Of a stretch of 64,000 nt of DNA, positions 26,869 to 35,265 are shown piece after piece. The stretch's first letter is position 1. The number at the start of each line of letters is the position of its first letter. Under the pieces are notes generated by a model, which was not told the DNA's origin, did not search any database, and saw only the letters and a list, made by a program, of their open reading frames with translations. The translations under genes were made by a program, and so were the position numbers. The DNA is from Candidatus Symbiopectobacterium endolongispinus (GTDB taxonomy: Bacteria; Pseudomonadota; Gammaproteobacteria; Enterobacterales; Enterobacteriaceae), in NCBI RefSeq assembly GCF_018777385.1, contig NZ_JAFJYB010000003.1, positions 1 to 64,000 of the forward strand, read 5' to 3'.

Positions 26869-26910
26869 TGCACGGCGGGGAAACCCCCCGCCCTAACGGG
26901 AGGTAACGCG

Positions 26911-27810
26911 ATGCTGACACCAGCACAGCGACATTTTCAGCGGGTCATGGCCGAGCGGCGCGGGCAGGTTGATGAACAATCTGATATCGCGCGCACGGCC
27001 CATGAAGAGATCTTGCACCGCCTGCGCCTTGACATGGCGGCACTGAGCTGGGTGCAGTCGGACGTCACCAAAGCCGAGATGAAAAAGGCCATGTTGCCCG
27101 CCTATGAGGGCTGGATTGACGGCACGATCGAGGGTGACAGCGGGCGTCAGGATGAAGTGATCGCCACCTTGATGGTCTGGGCAATTGACTGCCAGGCCAG
27201 CGCACTTGCGCTGAAATTGGGGCACTATGTCGTTAAGCATGGCCTGTCTTTGCCTGCCGACCGATTCCGCCGCGATGCGGTGACGGTACTGGTTGAGGAA
27301 ATGAGTAATCCGGTGCTGACGCTGGCGACCACCGACGCATAGGCTGACTTGTCCGGTTATACCGTGACGCTGGATGAAGTTGCGGAGATGGTCACCGGAA
27401 AGGATATGCCCGATGAGGTGCGCGCCAAGCTGTGCAAAGCCCGTGCGTTCTCGCGTCGTGCAACCCGCGATGCCGAAACTAGGGGGTGAAGCGCTGAAAC
27501 TGTTCCGTGAAGCTATCAGCCTCAACCCTAACGCCGGGGTGAAAAAAAGATCGCCTGGCTGGCGCGTGAGCTTAAGAAGTTGATGCCCGCCAGTGACCAA
27601 CCGACGACGGATGATACGGCAGCGGATAGCGCGGGCCAAGAGGACACAGCGGTGACCGATACTGTTGAGGCCTCCGACATACCGCCAACGGCCGCCAGTG
27701 AAAACACGACACCCACTCCGGCGGCAAAACGCACCACGGTGCGTAAAGGTGCGAGCAAAAAGGCAACGGGGAAAACACCCCGGCCACGTAAAACCACCCA
27801 ACAGCATTAA
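26911..27810 (+). pseudogene. M: Terminase small subunit gpM, nonsense and two frameshifts
   Basis: P2 gpM-like packaging endonuclease subunit. It starts MLTPAQRHFQRVMAERRGQ (ATG 26911) and is open for 143 codons to TAG 27340-27342. The same frame then continues (DLSGYTVTLDEVAEMVTGKD, MPDEVRAKLCKA). A shift near 27480 leads to ALKLFREAISLNPNAGVKK, and a lost A in the A7 run near 27541 leads to the Pro/Thr/Lys-rich tail (GASKKATGKTPRPRK) ending at 27810. Confidence 0.85.
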
Positions 27811-27904
27811 CGACTTCGGCCCCATCCGACAGGCGGCGCATGCTGTGAACTGCCCGTTACGGTCTTTTGACCGCGCGCCCACCGCCTGACTTTTGGGAGA
27901 TGTG

Positions 27905-28402
27905 ATGATGAGCCTGGTAGCAACCAGACGCGTTACCCCTGCGGCGAGTGACGTGCCAGACATTGCCGATGGCGAGGCCAGCGTGAGCGCCGGTGATTTC
28001 TGGCCGCCGATCCTACTGTGTGAATTGCGTCTTGCAGTTCGTATTACCGGCGGGATTACCTCCACGCGCCTGATGCATATTGCCATTGAGGCGGTGATCC
28101 ACGTTACCGATCAACTGGCGGACTGGCAGCACGCGCAGGAGTCCGCCGGTTATCGCACGTTGCAGACCGTGCCTGCGCGTGAGGTCAATAACGAAAACGT
28201 GAAGGTATACCGCTACAAGAATGCGGTTTATGCCCTGAGCCGTGCAGCATTGCTGGAGCGTCATCGTGATGTGGATACCACGCCCAAAGGGGACAAGGAA
28301 ACGGACACCTTCGAGAAGCAGGTTGACGATCTGTGGCGTGATGCGCGCTGGAGCATTGCCGATATCCGCGACGCGCAACGCCTGTTTGCCGAGTTGTGCT
28401 GA
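27905..28402 (+). CDS. L: Head completion protein gpL
   Basis: 165 aa, P2 gpL family (169 aa in P2), the connector/head-stabiliser. Conserved elements are FWPPILLCELRLAVRITGG and AVYALSRAALLERHRDVDTT, with the C-terminal WSIADIRDAQRLFAEL. It starts at ATG 27905 (or 27908) behind GGGAGATGTG. It is intact. The stop overlaps the GTG start of gpX. Confidence 0.9.
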   Translation: MMSLVATRRVTPAASDVPDIADGEASVSAGDFWPPILLCELRLAVRITGGITSTRLMHIAIEAVIHVTDQLADWQHAQESAGYRTLQTVPAREVNNENVKVYRYKNAVYALSRAALLERHRDVDTTPKGDKETDTFEKQVDDLWRDARWSIADIRDAQRLFAELC

Positions 28403-28602
28403 TTATCGTTAACGCACTTCAGGGCGATACAGTGGACTTGCTGTGCTACCGCCATTACGGCACGTCGCAGGGGGTTACCGAACAGGTGATTGCCGCCAAT
28501 CCGGGCCTGAGCCGTCAGATTTTCCTTAACGCCGGTCAGGCCGTGATGTTACCGGACATTGCCCGTAAAGCAGAACAGGAAACGGTGCAGTTATGGGATT
28601 AA
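28396..28602 (+). CDS. X: Tail protein gpX (LysM-like)
   Basis: 68 aa from GTG 28396, overlapping gpL by 7 bp. The P2 gpX pattern with a LysM-type core: GDTVDLLCYRHYGTSQGVTE, VIAANPGLSR, GQAVMLPDI. It is a small tail/baseplate protein essential in P2. Intact. Confidence 0.88.
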   Translation: MLIIVNALQGDTVDLLCYRHYGTSQGVTEQVIAANPGLSRQIFLNAGQAVMLPDIARKAEQETVQLWD

Positions 28603-28895
28603 GTGATTTACAGCGCCTTAATGACTGGGTGACTTTCGCCATGTCAGCCATGGTCACCGGCATCGGCGTGATGACCGTCAGTGAAAAAGTGGCGCTGGCC
28701 GGCCTGATTGTTGGCGTGGTCACCGCCTGGCGAGCCTGGCTGTTCCGGCGTCGTATCGAGCAGGCTCAACGCCGCCGTAATGACCTGATCGAGCAGATAT
28801 TACGCCAGACTGAACACCGAGCCATGACCGAATCTGAGCGTCGTGCTGTTGCCATTTTGCATCAGGGAGACATTGACGATGAAAGCCGTTGTTAA
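28593..28895 (+). CDS. Y: Holin (gpY position)
   Basis: 100 aa. Two close hydrophobic segments (WVTFAMSAMVTGIGVMTV and VALAGLIVGVVTAWRAWLF) are followed by a very basic tail (RRRIEQAQRRRNDL), as in HP1/P2-type holins. It overlaps gpX by 10 bp and precedes the endolysin. It should form the membrane lesion that starts lysis. Intact. Confidence 0.82.
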   Translation: MGLSDLQRLNDWVTFAMSAMVTGIGVMTVSEKVALAGLIVGVVTAWRAWLFRRRIEQAQRRRNDLIEQILRQTEHRAMTESERRAVAILHQGDIDDESRC

Positions 28896-29424
28896 ACGTT
28901 GTTCTATCGCCATGATCGTTCTGCTTGGAGCCTCTCTCACACCGGGCTCATTGCGCACCTCACCGGAAGCACAGCAAAAAACCGCCCGTTGGGAAGATTG
29001 CCGCCAATCGGCCTATTACTGTCCGGCTGGCGTGCTGACGGTGGGGATGGGCTCTGCCGGCAACGTGGAAAAACGCGAGTACAGCAACGAAGAGATTGCA
29101 CGGCGCTGGGTAAACGATATGCAGCGGGCAGAAAACTGCATCAACAGCAGTTTTGAGGGGCAGGCCATGCCGCAATCGCCCTTTGATGCGATGACCGATG
29201 CAGCGTTCAACGTCGAGTGTACCGGCCTGATGTGGTTTACCAACGCGCAGGGCAGCGAGCAGCGCACCACGATTTGGAAACATGCGCAGGCGCATGAGTG
29301 GGTCGCGATGTGTGGCCGGTTAACGGATTTCGTTAACAGCAGTGGCAAACGCTCCGCCGGGCTAGTGGATCGCCGTACTGACTTTAAAGCTTGGTGCCTG
29401 CACGATGTGAGTACGACGCCATGA
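28879..29424 (+). CDS. K: Endolysin, GH24 lysozyme with SAR-type N terminus
   Basis: 181 aa from ATG 28879. The N-terminal weakly hydrophobic segment SIAMIVLLGASLTPG is a signal-arrest-release type. The lysozyme domain has the catalytic Glu in ARWEDCRQSAYYCPAGVLTVGMGSAG, where the usual YRDP Asp position is Cys, as in one enterobacterial phage subgroup. Later NVECTGLMW and the C-terminal VDRRTDFKAWCL. It differs from P2 gpK, so the lysis gene was exchanged. Intact. Confidence 0.85.
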   Translation: MKAVVKRCSIAMIVLLGASLTPGSLRTSPEAQQKTARWEDCRQSAYYCPAGVLTVGMGSAGNVEKREYSNEEIARRWVNDMQRAENCINSSFEGQAMPQSPFDAMTDAAFNVECTGLMWFTNAQGSEQRTTIWKHAQAHEWVAMCGRLTDFVNSSGKRSAGLVDRRTDFKAWCLHDVSTTP

Positions 29425-29858
29425 GGCTCGCTGCTGCGCTTGGTGTGTTGCTGGTATTGGCCGTTGCCGGTTTGCTGTGGCAGACCTACCAGCGCGGTAT
29501 TGATAGCGCCACCCGTGAGGCGTTAACGACCAGTGCTAACCAGCAACGGGACGTATTGGCAGAAGTGCGAGCGCTGAGTACGGACACACAAAAGATGCTG
29601 GCTGAGATACGCGCCCGTGACCAACAACGCCATGCACAAGGGGAAGAACGCCGTGAACAGATGCGCTCTGATATGCAAGCCGATACGTGCGCTAACACTG
29701 TTGTGCCTGCTGCTGTCAGTGACAGCCTGCAAAAACGTGCCGCGCTCCCCCGCGGGAAGCATCGTGGCGGAGCCGATACCGGAAAGTCTGACCACCCCGA
29801 CGCCGACACTCGCACTGCACACGCCGGTGACCTGGGGCGGGATCGCACTGTGGAGTGA
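29421..29858 (+). CDS. lysB: Inner-membrane spanin (LysB/Rz-like)
   Basis: 145 aa from ATG 29421 (overlaps the endolysin stop). One N-terminal membrane anchor (LAAALGVLLVLAVAGLLW) and a long coiled-coil region (TSANQQRDVLAEVRALSTDTQ...), the i-spanin layout. The o-spanin gene lies inside its 3' half in another frame. It acts in the last step of lysis by fusing inner and outer membranes. Confidence 0.82.
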   Translation: MRLAAALGVLLVLAVAGLLWQTYQRGIDSATREALTTSANQQRDVLAEVRALSTDTQKMLAEIRARDQQRHAQGEERREQMRSDMQADTCANTVVPAAVSDSLQKRAALPRGKHRGGADTGKSDHPDADTRTAHAGDLGRDRTVE

Positions 29859-29967
29859 TCAGTTGAGTGACGCGCTGGACACCTGCAATGACGATAAAGC
29901 CGCCATCGGCGATCTGTATCTGCGCCGGTTGCAACGTATCAATGCTGCTGCGCAAAGCGCCCACTAG
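29653..29967 (+). CDS. lysC: Outer-membrane lipoprotein spanin (LysC/Rz1-like)
   Basis: 104 aa if translated from GTG 29653 (GGGGAAG upstream), in a different frame from lysB and nested in its 3' half, the classic Rz/Rz1 arrangement. Signal peptide and lipobox LTLLCLLLSVTAC; then a Pro-rich stretch (PTPTLALHTPVTWG). It is the o-spanin partner of LysB. Earlier starts (29617 or 29632) are possible. Confidence 0.8.
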   Translation: MNRCALICKPIRALTLLCLLLSVTACKNVPRSPAGSIVAEPIPESLTTPTPTLALHTPVTWGGIALWSDQLSDALDTCNDDKAAIGDLYLRRLQRINAAAQSAH

Positions 29968-29976
29968 GAGAATGTC

Positions 29977-30435
29977 ATGCTGAAAATGGATTCATTGCGC
30001 GATGCGCTGACCACGGCTAACACCTGGTGCCGTGCCAATCCTGAAGGGTTTACCGTCTTTGTTGAAGAGGGTGGCATTGAAACCACCGGTGAAACGCCGT
30101 TATTTGTCTATAGCTACTCACTGGTGTTGTTCGTGATGAACTTCACTGGCGACATTGACGATTTCGTTTTGCCGCTGATGGCCTGGCTGTGGCACAACCA
30201 GCCTGATGTGCTGCTTAACCCGGAAAAAAACCGTGATGTGAAATTCACCACGCTTATCAACAACGATGACAGCGCAGACATTCTCTTTGAAATCCCGGTG
30301 CTCGAGCGGGTAAAGGTCGTGCGCGCCGATGATGGCACCGTAAAGGCAGAGCATTTACCGGAACCCCGTCCGAGACTAGCGGGCGGTGAATGGGATGCGG
30401 TACTTCAGGATGTGACCTGGAGCGATCCGGTATGA
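29977..30435 (+). CDS. R: Tail completion protein gpR
   Basis: 152 aa (P2 gpR 155). MLKMDSLRDALTTANTWCRA, then LFVYSYSLVLFVMNFTGD and a C-terminal LAGGEWDAVLQDVTW. RBS AGGAGAATGTC. It shares the ATGA overlap with gpS. It acts at the head-proximal end of the tail. Intact. Confidence 0.9.
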   Translation: MLKMDSLRDALTTANTWCRANPEGFTVFVEEGGIETTGETPLFVYSYSLVLFVMNFTGDIDDFVLPLMAWLWHNQPDVLLNPEKNRDVKFTTLINNDDSADILFEIPVLERVKVVRADDGTVKAEHLPEPRPRLAGGEWDAVLQDVTWSDPV

Positions 30436-31070
30436 CTGATAACCGCTTTCACGCACTGGATGCCGTCTTTGATGACATTCTCTCTGGGGTGTCTGCCGCT
30501 GGCCGTCAAAAAACGGTGCGCCAGATAGGTCAGGTGCTGCGCCGCAGCCAGCAACAGCGCATCAGGGCACAGCAAAACCCCGACGGATCCGCCTATCCGA
30601 CTCGCCGCCGCAAAGTGTTGCGCGCCCAGCAAGGTATTTCGTTTGTCTGGCAAGGTCAGGTGCGCCACCTGAAAAACTGGCACGGTGCCCGCGGCAAATA
30701 TGGCCGTACCCTGACCGGGTTTGATACTGACCGCAATGATATGCGCACCTTCTACTGCAGTGACATTGAGCGCTATATCGAAATCAATACCCAGGCCGTG
30801 CGGCGCTCAACCACCAAAAAAGCCCCCATGTTTCAGCGCCTGCGCGGCTATCGCTTTCTGAAGATGCGCGCGAATAGCAACGGGGTGCGCGTCGGCTTTG
30901 ACGGCGTTGCCGCCCGCATCGCGCGCGTGCACCAGTTCGGCCAGCGCGATCAGATTGGCCCCGGCACGTTTGCCAAATACCCGGTGCGTGAATTGCTGGG
31001 CCTGTCACCCGCCGACATACAGGCGATTGAACACGCCGCGATCAACAGCCTGGGGAGTGCTGCCCTATGA
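30432..31070 (+). CDS. S: Tail completion protein gpS (phage virion morphogenesis)
   Basis: 212 aa from ATG 30432. It carries the basic region VRQIGQVLRRSQQQRIRAQQNPDG typical of gpS/phage virion morphogenesis proteins, VRHLKNWHGARG, and the C-terminal KYPVRELLGLSPADIQAIE motif of that family. It is somewhat longer than P2 gpS. Intact; overlaps gpV. Confidence 0.88.
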   Translation: MTDNRFHALDAVFDDILSGVSAAGRQKTVRQIGQVLRRSQQQRIRAQQNPDGSAYPTRRRKVLRAQQGISFVWQGQVRHLKNWHGARGKYGRTLTGFDTDRNDMRTFYCSDIERYIEINTQAVRRSTTKKAPMFQRLRGYRFLKMRANSNGVRVGFDGVAARIARVHQFGQRDQIGPGTFAKYPVRELLGLSPADIQAIEHAAINSLGSAAL

Positions 31071-31609
31071 GTGCCGAATTGATGCGCCTGCTGGCGAATA
31101 TCTTACGTGTTGGCGTGGTAGCGGAAGTGAACCCGAAAACCTGGCGCGTGCGTGTCAAAAGCGGCGAACTGCTTACCGACTGGTTGCGCTGGAATACTCA
31201 ACGCGCCGGTGCGTTCAAGGTCTGGATCCCGCCTGAGGTGGGGGAACAGGTTTGGTTAGGTTGTCTCGGTGGCAACCCGGAAACCGCCGTCATTATCGGC
31301 AGTCTGTACAGCGACGAGAACCCCGCGCCGGGTAGCAGTCTGCAAGAGATGGTTATTACCGCGCTGGACGGTGCCCGCTTTCGCTATGACGCTGCTGCCG
31401 GTGCGCTGGAAGCCGTTGGCATGAAAACCGCACGGGTGAGCGCAGAAACCAGGATCCTACTCGATACGCCGGAAGTGCAAAAAGGCGGAGAAATGCACGG
31501 CAACATTGCACACAGCGGCGGCGCGTTTACCTCCAACGGCGTGCAGATTGACGACCACGATCATGGCGCAGTGCAGCGCGGTGGCAGTTGGACGGAGGGC
31601 ACCAAGTGA
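31067..31609 (+). CDS. V: Baseplate spike protein gpV
   Basis: 180 aa. OB-fold N-terminal part (LLANILRVGVVAEVNPKTWRVRV), WIPPEVGEQVWLGCLGGNPE, then a beta-helical C-terminal needle with KGGEMHGNIAHSGGAFTS and a closing histidine-rich DDHDHG that in P2 gpV binds the iron at the tip. Intact. Its TGA overlaps the GTG start of gpW. Confidence 0.92.
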   Translation: MSAELMRLLANILRVGVVAEVNPKTWRVRVKSGELLTDWLRWNTQRAGAFKVWIPPEVGEQVWLGCLGGNPETAVIIGSLYSDENPAPGSSLQEMVITALDGARFRYDAAAGALEAVGMKTARVSAETRILLDTPEVQKGGEMHGNIAHSGGAFTSNGVQIDDHDHGAVQRGGSWTEGTK

Positions 31610-31965
31610 GCGCGTTATACCGGCATGAACCCCGACGGCGTTGGCGTGCTGACGGATACCGATCAGCTATGGCATTCCGTGCGCGATATTCTGACCATGC
31701 CGCTGGCGTCTCGCGTCGTGAATACGGCAGTCTGGTGCCCGACTTGCTGGATGCGCCGCAGAACGCGGCAACACGACTGCAATTGATTAGCGCGTGCGTG
31801 ATTGCCCTGGCGCACTGGGAGTCGCGGATCGCGCTGAATGCGGTCGATATCCGGTTTTCACCCACGGGGGCAACAGATGTGGAACTGTCCGGCCTGATCA
31901 CCGAAAGCATGCAAACCGTGCGCACCTCAATGGCACTCAAGGTGGCAACCAATGGCAACCGTTGA
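31606..31965 (+). pseudogene. W: Baseplate protein gpW with an out-of-frame internal segment
   Basis: gpW (T4 gp25-like, MxR lysozyme-related baseplate protein). The ORF is open from GTG 31606 to 31965 (119 aa), and the end (RREYGSLVPDLLDAPQNAAT... to the C terminus) is good gpW. However, the stretch from about 31620 to 31715 encodes gpW only in the neighbouring frame (MNPDGVGVLTDTDQLWHSVRDI). Two small indels at its borders cancel out. The predicted protein has about 30 wrong residues (RHEPRRRWRADGYRS...) in its core fold, so it is almost certainly inactive though it looks intact by ORF length. Confidence 0.8.
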
Positions 31966-32838
31966 CCTATCGCAACTGCCCCAACCGCAGATCATTGAAA
32001 CGCTGGATTTTGAAGTGATCCTTCAGGAAGTGAAAGCGGTGATGATTGCGGCATTTCCGGTTGAACAGCGCGTCTCGGTGGCGGCAGCGCTTGAACTGGA
32101 ATCCGAGCCGTTAAACGTGATCGCGCAGGTCATTGCCTATCGCGAAATGATGTTGCGCCAGCGGATTAACGACGGGGCGGCGGCGTGCATGCTCAGCCAT
32201 GCGGTGTCCTCCGATCTGGATAATCTGGCGGTGAATCTTAACACCCAGCGCCTGACCATCACCGAGGCCACCGATATCGCTGATGCGGTGATGGAAAGCG
32301 ATAGCGCATTCCGTCTGCGCGCGCAGTCTGCCTTTGAAGGGCTAAGCGTGGCGGGCCCGACCGGTGCCTATGAATATTTTGCCAAGAGCGCCAGTGGCCA
32401 GGTTGCCGACGCCAAAGAGATCAGTCCGGCACCGGCCACGGTAGTGGTATCCATTCTTTCGACTGAGGGGGATGGCAGCGAGTCGGACACGTTGCTAACG
32501 CAGGTCAATGCGGCGCTCTCTGCGGCCCGGTAGCTGACCGGCTGACGGTGCAGAGCGCAGAGATCATCAGTTACGCGATAAATGCGCGTCTCTACCTTTA
32601 CCCCGGCCCGGAATCAGAGCCGATAACCAAGGCAGCACAGGAGTCATTGCAAGGCTGGATTGGCAGTCAAGGCAAGATTGGGCGTGATGTGGCCCGCCCC
32701 GCGATAATGGCCGCCTTGCATGTGCAAGGTGTTCAGCGTGTTGAAATCATTGAACCCGCGCGGGACATGGTGATCGGTGACACTCAGGCGGCGTATTGCA
32801 CGGGCTTCACCCTGCAGGAAGGGGGTACGGATGAATAA
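31952..32838 (+). pseudogene. J: Baseplate assembly protein gpJ, frameshifted
   Basis: gpJ (P2: 302 aa). The first 193 codons are open (MATVDLSQLPQPQIIETLDF..., ending LLTQVNAALSAAR), then TAG 32531-32533. The rest follows in another frame (VADRLTVQSAEIISYAINAR... to GFTLQEGGTDE). A deletion of a few bases between AALSA and PVADR (family: a short EDVR-type linker) explains the shift. The baseplate wedge cannot form. Confidence 0.87.
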
Positions 32839-33439
32839 CGACCTGTTGCCGCCGTCTGCCAGTGCCTTTATGCGCAATGCTGCGGCAGCTAGCCGCATCC
32901 TGACGGGAATGGCGGTCGATCTGAATACCTTGTGGGATGCGGAGAAATGCCCAATAGACCTGCTGCCCTTTCTGGCCTGGGCGTTGTCCGTTGACCGCTG
33001 GGGTAAACGCTGGTCAGAACAAACCAAGCGCCAGGTGATTAAATCGGCCTGGTTGATACATCGCCAGAAGGGCACCATTGCCGAGCTGCGCCGGGTGGTT
33101 GAACCGTTTGGTTACTTGCTGCGCGTGATCGAATGGTGGCAAACCGGCGGCGTACCGGGAACCTTCCGGCTTGATATCGGCGTGCAAGACAACGGTATTA
33201 CTGAAGAAACCTTTTTAGAGCTGGAGCGCCTGATCGCCGACGCCAAACCCGTATCACATCACCTGCAAGGGCTCAATATCACGCTGGATACGCAAGGTGC
33301 GGCCTATGTCGCGGCCAGCGTTTACGACGGCGATGATTTGACCGTATACCCCTATTTCCCTGAAACCATCACCGTGTTTTCACCGGACTGTACCGGTGCA
33401 GGCATTCATGTGATTGATACGATGAGCGTAACCGTATGA
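32831..33439 (+). CDS. I: Baseplate/tail protein gpI
   Basis: 202 aa from ATG 32831 (overlaps the gpJ end). P2 gpI family: NDLLPPSASAFMRNAAAASR, PFLAWALSVDRWGKRWSE, SAWLIHRQKGTIAELRRVVEPFGY. Intact. It connects the tail fibres to the baseplate. Confidence 0.92.
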   Translation: MNNDLLPPSASAFMRNAAAASRILTGMAVDLNTLWDAEKCPIDLLPFLAWALSVDRWGKRWSEQTKRQVIKSAWLIHRQKGTIAELRRVVEPFGYLLRVIEWWQTGGVPGTFRLDIGVQDNGITEETFLELERLIADAKPVSHHLQGLNITLDTQGAAYVAASVYDGDDLTVYPYFPETITVFSPDCTGAGIHVIDTMSVTV

Positions 33440-34680
33440 GTACAAAATTTTTTGCCCTGTTAACCAATATTGGCGCGGCCAGGCTGGCAAACGCCACCGC
33501 GATGGGTTCCCAACTGGATATCACTCACATGGCGGTCGGTGATGGCGGCGGCACGCTGCCAACCCCCGATCCGGCACAAACCAGGCTGGTAAATGAAAAA
33601 CGCCGCGCCGCCATCAACACCCTGAGCGTTGATGCCAATAACGCTAACCAGATTATTGCCGAGCAGGTGATCCCCGAAAATGAGGGCGGTTTCTGGATAC
33701 GTGAAATCGGCCTGTTTGATGCTGAGGGAAACCTGATTGCGGTTGCCAATTGTGCTGAAACCTATAAGCCGCAATTGCAGGAAGGCAGCGGACGCATTCA
33801 GACCGTGCGCATGATTTTGATTGTCTCCAGCACAGAAACGGTATCACCCAAAATTGATCCGGCGGTGGTGCTGACAACGCGTGGCTATGTGGATAGCGCG
33901 GTAATTGAGGTGAAAGCCTATGCCGACAATGTGATGGAAGCGCATCTTGCCGCTGCTGATCCTCATACACAGTATGCACCGAAGGCTAGCCCGGCCCTGA
34001 CCGCAGTACAGACGACAAATAACACACAGATCGCCACCACGGCATTTGTCAAAGCTGCCCTTTCTGCTTTGGTGGCCTCATCGCCTGCTGCGCTTGATAC
34101 GTTAAGCGAACTGGCGGCAGCATTAGGCAACGATCCCAATTTTGCTACCACGATGACCAATGCACTCGCGGCTAAAGCGCCTTTGGCATCCCCGGTTTTA
34201 ACGGGAACGCCGACGGCACCCACTGCGGCGGCAACGGTGAATAACACCCAAATTGCTACAACCGCTCACGTCAAAGCGACGATAGCAGCGGGAAAATTAG
34301 CGACAGCGCGAAAAATTAATGGTGTAGCGTTTGATGGTACTGCTGACATTAATTTGACACCGGGAAGCCTCGGTTTAGTAGAAATCGTAGAGACAGGATC
34401 AGGGACTGGCTACTACTGGCGAAAGTTCGCCGATGGGAAAATTGAGATTTTTGCGCGCGCAAGTCTCACACTTGGTGCACCACTTGATATTGTTTTCCCG
34501 AAAGTATTTACAGGATTACCTCTGATTTTCATCCAGGAGAACGGCGGCGCAGATGTGAATGGTTGGGTGATACGCGTCAGGAATTTATCAAAAACCGGGT
34601 TTTCTGTGGCGTGGAATACGTGGAGTCCGTCAGGATCAGGCAGTGCAATTGATGTTTGTTATCATGCCTTCGGTTCGTAA
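33436..34680 (+). CDS. H: Tail fibre protein gpH
   Basis: 414 aa (P2 gpH 669). The N-terminal baseplate-binding domain (KFFALLTNIGAARLANATAM, EGGFWIREIGLFD) is the tail-collar/DUF3751 type. The shaft has two similar segments containing NNTQIATTAFVKA and NNTQIATTAHVKA. The short C-terminal tip (GYYWRKFADGKIEIFARASL) is unlike P2, as expected for a receptor-binding region exchanged between phages. No gpG-type chaperone gene follows: the next sequence is a terminator and the inverted U gene. Intact frame. Confidence 0.88.
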   Translation: MSTKFFALLTNIGAARLANATAMGSQLDITHMAVGDGGGTLPTPDPAQTRLVNEKRRAAINTLSVDANNANQIIAEQVIPENEGGFWIREIGLFDAEGNLIAVANCAETYKPQLQEGSGRIQTVRMILIVSSTETVSPKIDPAVVLTTRGYVDSAVIEVKAYADNVMEAHLAAADPHTQYAPKASPALTAVQTTNNTQIATTAFVKAALSALVASSPAALDTLSELAAALGNDPNFATTMTNALAAKAPLASPVLTGTPTAPTAAATVNNTQIATTAHVKATIAAGKLATARKINGVAFDGTADINLTPGSLGLVEIVETGSGTGYYWRKFADGKIEIFARASLTLGAPLDIVFPKVFTGLPLIFIQENGGADVNGWVIRVRNLSKTGFSVAWNTWSPSGSGSAIDVCYHAFGS

Positions 34681-34687
34681 GAAAATG

Positions 34688-34713
34688 GCCCGCTACTCTC
34701 AGCGGGCTCTGTT
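34688..34713 (+). terminator. Rho-independent terminator after gpH
   Basis: GCCCGCT-ACTCTC-AGCGGGC (7-bp stem) followed by TCTGTTT. It ends the rightward late operon. The 34714-34773 stretch to the convergent U gene has no gene. Confidence 0.7.
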
Positions 34714-34773
34714 TATCGAGTACAGTTATTTTTATCTATTCTTCAGCACAGTCAATAAAGGCTGTGTTGGCCA

Positions 34774-35250
34774 TCAAAATAACCCTTTCACCGCGTTCAC
34801 CGCATAATTAGCGCTGCTGCGAACATTGCCCATCAGGTCACTGAATGACGAGGATTGAAGCCGTTCGCGCAAATCTTCATCGCAGCGCTGAAAACTCAGC
34901 GAAAACGCTATCTTTTTCGCCTTGCCATAGCGGTCAAGCTCGGTGCGCGTTGTCTGCATGCCGGTGAGCACATACATGCCGTAAATCTGCCCGGTGCCCT
35001 CAATCAGCGGCCAGGGGCGGCCGCTGTATGCCTGGGTATTCAGTGCGGTTAATGACATCTCACCGCCGGTGATTTCCGGGTACAGAATGCCGTCCAGCGT
35101 GATTTGATCTTCTCCCGCGCCGATGTACTGCCACTTTGCCGAGCGGTTGATACGCTCATTTTTAACGTGCCGGCATTGCTTTGACTGGCGTAGCTGCTGG
35201 TGTGGCAAGGTTTTCAGTTCAAACACAAGCAGCCCGTAAACCATCATCAT
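34774..35250 (-). CDS. U: Tail protein gpU
   Basis: 158 aa, P2 gpU (159 aa). MMMVYGLLVFELKTLPHQQL, GAGEDQITLDGILYPEITGG, then GRPWPLIEGTGQIYGMYVLTG. Essential tail protein, acts at the head-proximal end with gpT. Intact. Orientation is minus here, while in P2 it runs with H and D: it is part of the inverted FI-U block. Confidence 0.9.
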   Translation of the reverse strand: MMMVYGLLVFELKTLPHQQLRQSKQCRHVKNERINRSAKWQYIGAGEDQITLDGILYPEITGGEMSLTALNTQAYSGRPWPLIEGTGQIYGMYVLTGMQTTRTELDRYGKAKKIAFSLSFQRCDEDLRERLQSSSFSDLMGNVRSSANYAVNAVKGLF

Positions 35251-35265
35251 GGTGACTTTTTCCTG

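Noticed and set aside
26893-28086. 397-codon minus-strand ORF
   Set aside because: Antisense to the capsid N end, gpM and gpL coding; no RBS and a composition typical of a shadow frame.
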